This document shows positions 7,810 to 10,636 of a stretch of DNA of 10,636 bases, piece by piece (the stretch's first letter is position 1; each line of letters starts with the position of its first letter). The notes below the pieces were generated by a model, which saw nothing but the letters and a program-made list of their open reading frames with translations, was not told where the DNA came from and did not search any database. This DNA comes from Anaerolineales bacterium UBA1136 (lineage in GTDB: Bacteria > Chloroflexota > Anaerolineae > Anaerolineales > UBA11657), in assembly GCA_002311455.1 (NCBI GenBank), contig DCAJ01000123.1, forward strand, positions 24,037-34,672. Reading direction: 5' to 3'. The position numbers were made by a program, and so were the translations under genes.

Positions 7810-7827
7810 CGGCCACAGCTATATAAT
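7800..7827 (+). promoter_or_regulatory. perfect-consensus sigma70-type promoter for the cysM operon
   Basis: TTGACA (7800-7805) and TATAAT (7822-7827) both match the consensus in all six positions and are separated by 16 bp. Transcription would begin near 7834, about 240 nt before the cysM ATG. This is the only good promoter on the plus strand of the divergent region and points at the cysteine operon. The -35 element lies inside an 11-base word, GTTGACATTCA, that occurs again at 7939-7949. Confidence 0.7.
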
Positions 7828-7833
7828 AACCAT

Positions 7834-8077
7834 TTAGTGATCGCTGTATTGTATAGGTAATTTCTGTACGTGGATAATTGTATGTATAACAAAAGGGGAC
7901 ATTAACCTGCCGGTTGCTTTAATAACTAGGACTGCTTCGTTGACATTCAACGATCCGTCTTCAAAGGCCAAACGACTAAGAGCGAGCATATGTTCCGCAA
8001 GGTTTCGGTCGCCCGCTTTTTGTAATTCCGTGTGGCCTTTTATATTATCCTTATAGGAGTAGTTTCTGGATAGTAAT
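7834..8077 (+). promoter_or_regulatory. long structured 5' leader of the cysM operon (candidate cis-acting RNA)
   Basis: Between the predicted transcription start and cysM lie about 240 nt without a convincing plus-strand gene. Self-complementary parts are: a 6-bp hairpin CGTTGA-cat-TCAACG (7938-7952); an outer pairing AAAGGCCA (7963-7970) with TGGCCTTT (8033-8040); and nested inside it AAGAGCGAGC (7978-7987) with GCCCGCTTTT (8011-8020), which has one mismatch and one G-U pair. The outer stem is followed by a T-rich run (8038-8048), which loosely recalls an attenuator. The AGGAG at 8055-8059 is 18 bases from the cysM ATG, unusually far. I recognise no known riboswitch or T-box motif. On the other strand a stop-free frame crosses the same bases, so this could instead be an old coding remnant. 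The amidase-proximal part (7699-7799) shows no clear minus-strand promoter. Confidence 0.4.
7939..7949 (+). repeat. 11-bp direct repeat, copy 2 (in a palindrome)
   Basis: Second copy of GTTGACATTCA, here extended into the perfect palindrome CGTTGACATTCAACG (7938-7952) with a 3-base centre. It could be an RNA hairpin or a protein operator. No matching -10 element lies downstream, so it is not a second promoter. Confidence 0.4.
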
Positions 8078-9040
8078 ATGACAACATCGACTCTAAATTC
8101 ACCTGAATATCATGCCGTGCACATACCGGCAACTAGGTCACTGGAGGCTTCCGTAGGCAATACACCTCTAGTAAGGCTGCGACATGTGACTCGTGAGGTG
8201 CCAAAATCTGTACAAATATACGCTAAGACCGAGTGGACCAACCCAGGAGGATCTGTTAAAGATCGGGCAGCACTATTTATAATAAGAGATGCAGAAAAGT
8301 CAGGTCACCTCACACCAGGCATGACTCTGCTTGACTCTACTTCTGGCAACATGGGTATTTCATATGCTACCTTTGCAGCCGCACGCGGATATCAAGTCAC
8401 ATTGTGCCTACCAGACAATGTTAGTCCTGAACGAAAGAAAACGCTACAGGCCTTAGGTGCTGAATTGATCTTTACCGATGCAATGGAAGGTTCAGACGGT
8501 GCAATAATTCAGGCACGTGAAATGGTAGCCCAAAATCCTGACAAATACTATTATGCAGACCAATACAATAATCCTTCCAGTTGGCATGGACATTATCATA
8601 CTACTGGTCCAGAAATAATCGACCAGACACAAAATCGGATTACGCACTTTCTATGTGGACTGGGAACTAGTGGAACCATGATGGGTGCTGGTCGTTATAT
8701 GAAAGAACATGACGACAAAATAAAGATAATCGCAATACAGCCGGAAGGACCTTTTCACGGTATAGAAGGATTAAAACATATGGAATCCTCGATTAAACCA
8801 GGGTTCTATGATGAACATCTACCAGACACACATTTACCAATACGTACTGAAGATGCCCTCGACATGACTCGTCGGCTGGCAAGAGAAGAGGGTCTGCTAG
8901 TAGGAATATCATCTGGAGCAGCCGCTTTTGCTGCCGTAGAGTCTGCCAAAACCCTCAAAGAGGGTGTGATCGTTACTATATTTTGTGATAACGGGTACAA
9001 ATACTTATCAGATAGATTATGGACAGATGGAAATGATTAG
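8078..9040 (+). CDS. cysM: CysM-type PLP-dependent cysteine synthase (CysO-thiocarboxylate / O-phosphoserine type)
   Basis: This 320-residue fold-type II PLP enzyme is closest, by remembered alignment, to mycobacterial CysM. That enzyme makes cysteine from O-phosphoserine and CysO thiocarboxylate. The Schiff-base lysine is K61 in NPGGSVKDR, the substrate loop is TSGNMG (88-93), the phosphate-binding glycines are GLGTSGT (194-200), and EEGLLVGISSGAA (270-282) follows. Three active-site differences from mycobacterial CysM are described under findings: Met92 for Thr, Lys233 at the Arg220 position, and a shortened C-terminal tail. The ATG is used as start although AGGAG is 18 bases away. A CTG at 8066 would sit at ideal distance, and a GTG at 8117 would match the usual family N-terminus better. 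The mec gene begins 2 bp after the stop. Confidence 0.92.
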   Translation: MTTSTLNSPEYHAVHIPATRSLEASVGNTPLVRLRHVTREVPKSVQIYAKTEWTNPGGSVKDRAALFIIRDAEKSGHLTPGMTLLDSTSGNMGISYATFAAARGYQVTLCLPDNVSPERKKTLQALGAELIFTDAMEGSDGAIIQAREMVAQNPDKYYYADQYNNPSSWHGHYHTTGPEIIDQTQNRITHFLCGLGTSGTMMGAGRYMKEHDDKIKIIAIQPEGPFHGIEGLKHMESSIKPGFYDEHLPDTHLPIRTEDALDMTRRLAREEGLLVGISSGAAAFAAVESAKTLKEGVIVTIFCDNGYKYLSDRLWTDGND

Positions 9041-9042
9041 TA

Positions 9043-9468
9043 ATGGCTTTATATTTACCTGAAGATATATACAAACAAGTCACTGGGAATTTGATAGATG
9101 CGTACCCTAATGAAGGTGCAGGATTTCTTATTGGAAAAGTACGAGACGAGCAGCGTGACGTGTGCATGATTCTTGCACTACATAACGAATCGGAGACAAA
9201 TGAAGCACGTAATCGTTACAAAATAAAAGCAAATGCTTATGTTGAAGCTGAAAGTACTGCAGAAAAGCATGATCTTGATCTAATTGGTGTTTTCCATTCT
9301 CACCCAGATCACCCGGCCAAACCCTCAGAGTACGATCGCGAGTTTGCTTTACCTTGGTGGTCATACTTGATAGTATCTGTCTACAAAAACAAAGTAGATC
9401 ACGCAACGTCTTGGGTGCTCAGTGACAACCGAGATCATTTTATCGAGGAATTACTAAATATCGAGTAA
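9043..9468 (+). CDS. mec: Mec-type JAMM/M67 metalloprotease
   Basis: This 141-residue zinc protease has a complete JAMM active site: E24 in NEGAGFLIG, and H85-S86-H87-P88 followed by S95 and D98 (H-x-H-x10-D). In mycobacteria the homologue Mec removes newly made cysteine from the C-terminus of the sulfur carrier CysO. In the thioquinolobactin system a related enzyme, QbsD, trims extra residues after Gly-Gly on its carrier. It starts 2 bp after cysM with only a weak GGA, so translation is probably coupled. It ends 41 bp before cysO. Because the CysO encoded next door carries a 13-residue extension after Gly-Gly, both jobs are plausible here. Intracellular; no signal peptide. Confidence 0.92.
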   Translation: MALYLPEDIYKQVTGNLIDAYPNEGAGFLIGKVRDEQRDVCMILALHNESETNEARNRYKIKANAYVEAESTAEKHDLDLIGVFHSHPDHPAKPSEYDREFALPWWSYLIVSVYKNKVDHATSWVLSDNRDHFIEELLNIE

Positions 9469-9509
9469 TACTCGCGCATACAAAATAAACACAAAAGGAT
9501 ATTCAAAAT

Positions 9510-9821
9510 ATGGCTACTATTCAAATCCCAACACCATTGAGAACATATACAAACGGAGAGACAGAAATCACAATAAAGGGTAATACCGTTGGAGAAGCTC
9601 TGCATGACCTTACTACTCAACATGTTGCACTCAAACAGCATCTTTACAATGAGGATGGTAAGTTACGTGCATTTGTCAACATATTTGTAGATGGAGACGA
9701 CGTGCGCCATCTGAATGGAGAAAGCACTGCCATCAACGCAGATTCGAGCTTAAGGATTGTTCCTTCAGTAGCAGGAGGACTTGTGTATCAGCATACTATC
9801 AATATGAGGAAATCCCAATGA
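9510..9821 (+). CDS. cysO: CysO-like ThiS/MoaD-family sulfur carrier with C-terminal extension
   Basis: This 103-residue beta-grasp protein has FVNIFVDGDDVRHLNG (55-70) and ends the conserved domain with IVPSVAGG (83-90), the diagnostic tail of MoaD/ThiS/CysO carriers. The Gly-Gly at 89-90 is the site of adenylation and thiocarboxylation. Mycobacterial CysO ends there, but this protein continues with LVYQHTINMRKSQ (91-103). The carrier therefore cannot be charged until those residues are removed, presumably by the JAMM protease encoded just upstream. The ATG has AAAAGGAT (9493-9500) nine bases upstream. The TGA overlaps the next gene's ATG (ATGA), and the extension's codons contain the AGGA ribosome site of that gene. 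The tail may thus be a by-product of gene overlap rather than a selected pro-peptide. Confidence 0.9.
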   Translation: MATIQIPTPLRTYTNGETEITIKGNTVGEALHDLTTQHVALKQHLYNEDGKLRAFVNIFVDGDDVRHLNGESTAINADSSLRIVPSVAGGLVYQHTINMRKSQ

Positions 9822-10636
9822 GTATATCAGTTAATAGCACCCCAGCCGATGACGTACAACTAAGTAATGATGAAATATTTCGTTACAGTCGTCATCTGAT
9901 AATGCCGGAAGTTACACTATCTGGTCAAAGAAAACTAAAGGCGGCCAGAGTGCTATGTGTTGGTACAGGAGGGCTTGGCTCACCGGTAGCTCTATACTTA
10001 GCTGCAGCTGGAGTGGGAAACATTGGTCTGGTAGATCACGACGTAGTAGAAGCTAATAACCTTCAACGTCAAATTATTCATGGCACATCTACAATAGGAA
10101 AATTAAAGGTTGAGTCCGCTAAGGATCGTATGCTCGACATCAATCCCCATGTTAAAGTTTCGGTGCATAATACTCTGTTTACCTCGCAAAATGCACTGGA
10201 ATTAGCCGAGCCTTATGATTTAATTATTGATGGTACCGATAATTTTCCTACTCGCTATTTAGTTAATGATGTCTGTGTGTTACAAAACAAACCGAACGTA
10301 TACGGTAGCATATTCCGTTTTGAGGGACAGGTTTCAGTATTCTGGGCTGAACATGGTCCATGCTACCGATGTCTTTTTCCTGAACCACCGCCTCCTGGTC
10401 TAGTTCCATCTTGTGCCGAAGGTGGAGTATTAGGAATACTTCCTGGAACAATAGGTACAATGCAAGCAACTGAGGCAATTAAGTTAATCGTAGGTATCGG
10501 TGAGCCACTAATTGGCAAACTGCTTCTTTATGATGCCTTAGCCATGAGCGTTGACACGGTAAGGCTAAAAAAGAGTCCGGACTGTGTAATTTGCAGCTCG
10601 CAACCAACCATCACTAAACTTATAGATTACGAACAA
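9818..10636 (+). CDS. moeZ: MoeZ/MoeB/ThiF-type adenylyltransferase, 3' end beyond window
   Basis: The first 273 residues are visible and the frame is still open at the edge. This E1-like enzyme adenylates the carrier's Gly-Gly C-terminus. Visible are ATP-binding GTGGLGSP (49-56), D73/D75 in LVDHD, the arginine of NLQRQ (R84), K95, GTDN (139-142), zinc cysteines CYRC (C182, C185) and CVIC (C256, C259), and C199 in VPSCAEGG. The stretch after the second zinc pair, PTITKLIDYEQ (263-273), matches the linker that in MoeZ precedes a C-terminal rhodanese domain. That domain, which would supply the persulfide sulfur, is therefore expected just outside. ATG 9818 overlaps the cysO stop by four bases and has AGGA upstream. 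MoeZ serves CysO in mycobacteria but is encoded elsewhere there; MoeB or ThiF is the alternative name if the rhodanese domain is absent. Confidence 0.92.
   Translation, partial: MSISVNSTPADDVQLSNDEIFRYSRHLIMPEVTLSGQRKLKAARVLCVGTGGLGSPVALYLAAAGVGNIGLVDHDVVEANNLQRQIIHGTSTIGKLKVESAKDRMLDINPHVKVSVHNTLFTSQNALELAEPYDLIIDGTDNFPTRYLVNDVCVLQNKPNVYGSIFRFEGQVSVFWAEHGPCYRCLFPEPPPPGLVPSCAEGGVLGILPGTIGTMQATEAIKLIVGIGEPLIGKLLLYDALAMSVDTVRLKKSPDCVICSSQPTITKLIDYEQ

Noticed and set aside
7882..7905. 7-codon upstream reading frame in the leader (MYNKRGH)
   Set aside because: No ribosome site and no run of cysteine codons as expected for a cysteine attenuator; too short to support.
7895..8040. tmRNA, T-box or SAM-type element in the cysM leader
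   Set aside because: The GGGGACATTAA near 7895 briefly recalls a tmRNA 5' end, but no tRNA-like 3' end, tag reading frame, T-box sequence or SAM-riboswitch core was found.
10263..10478. 71-codon frame antisense to the adenylyltransferase
   Set aside because: It lies over a well-conserved part of the MoeZ/MoeB protein, including the CYRC and VPSCAEGG blocks, and has no ribosome site or family resemblance.
1..10636. CRISPR arrays, insertion sequences, tRNA or rRNA genes
   Set aside because: No regularly spaced repeats, transposase motifs, terminal inverted repeats or tRNA/rRNA signatures were seen on either strand.

Overview
The window is a bacterial chromosomal segment with moderately low GC (roughly 40% by eye) and two divergent gene groups. 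The left three quarters (1-7698) is all on the minus strand and is mostly a cofactor F420 gene cluster. The right quarter (8078 to the edge) is all on the plus strand and is a cysteine/sulfur-transfer operon of the mycobacterial CysM-Mec-CysO type. F420 synthesis, a free-standing FbiB-C-like reductase, F420-dependent enzyme families and thiocarboxylate-dependent cysteine synthesis together suggest a Chloroflexota-type lineage (for example marine SAR202/Dehalococcoidia-like). The GC is too low for a typical actinobacterium. The taxonomy is inference; no rRNA or marker gene is present.

Minus strand, in transcription order: a membrane-anchored N-acetylmuramoyl-L-alanine amidase (7698-6913); a 185-bp gap; an SsnA-like amidohydrolase; F420:NADP oxidoreductase (npdG); CofE; a PPOX-class F420-binding protein; a 76-codon remnant resembling the C-terminus of an SGNH/GDSL hydrolase; an FbiB-C-like nitroreductase; CofD; CofC; and an LLM-class F420-dependent oxidoreductase. 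From ssnA onward the genes overlap or lie within about 55 bp, so they are probably one operon. CofC, CofD and CofE build the phospholactyl/PEP linker and the glutamate tail. The nitroreductase probably reduces the dehydro intermediate, NpdG links F420 to NADP, and the LLM and PPOX proteins are candidate F420H2 users. The FO synthase (fbiC or cofG/cofH) is not in the window.

The 379-bp divergent region (7699-8077) contains a perfect-consensus sigma70-type promoter reading right (TTGACA-N16-TATAAT, 7800-7827). A leader of about 240 nt with nested complementary segments follows before cysM. A 91-codon stop-free frame crosses the same leader on the other strand and is unexplained.

Plus strand: cysM, mec (JAMM/M67 protease), cysO (ThiS/MoaD-like sulfur carrier) and a MoeZ/MoeB-type adenylyltransferase cut by the window edge. 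The expected pathway is: MoeZ activates and thiocarboxylates the C-terminal Gly-Gly of CysO, CysM attaches the sulfur to an activated serine on PLP, and Mec releases cysteine. The most notable detail is that this CysO does not end at Gly-Gly. It carries 13 further residues, so it looks like a pro-protein that the neighbouring JAMM protease might have to mature first. CysM also differs from the mycobacterial enzyme at three active-site features.
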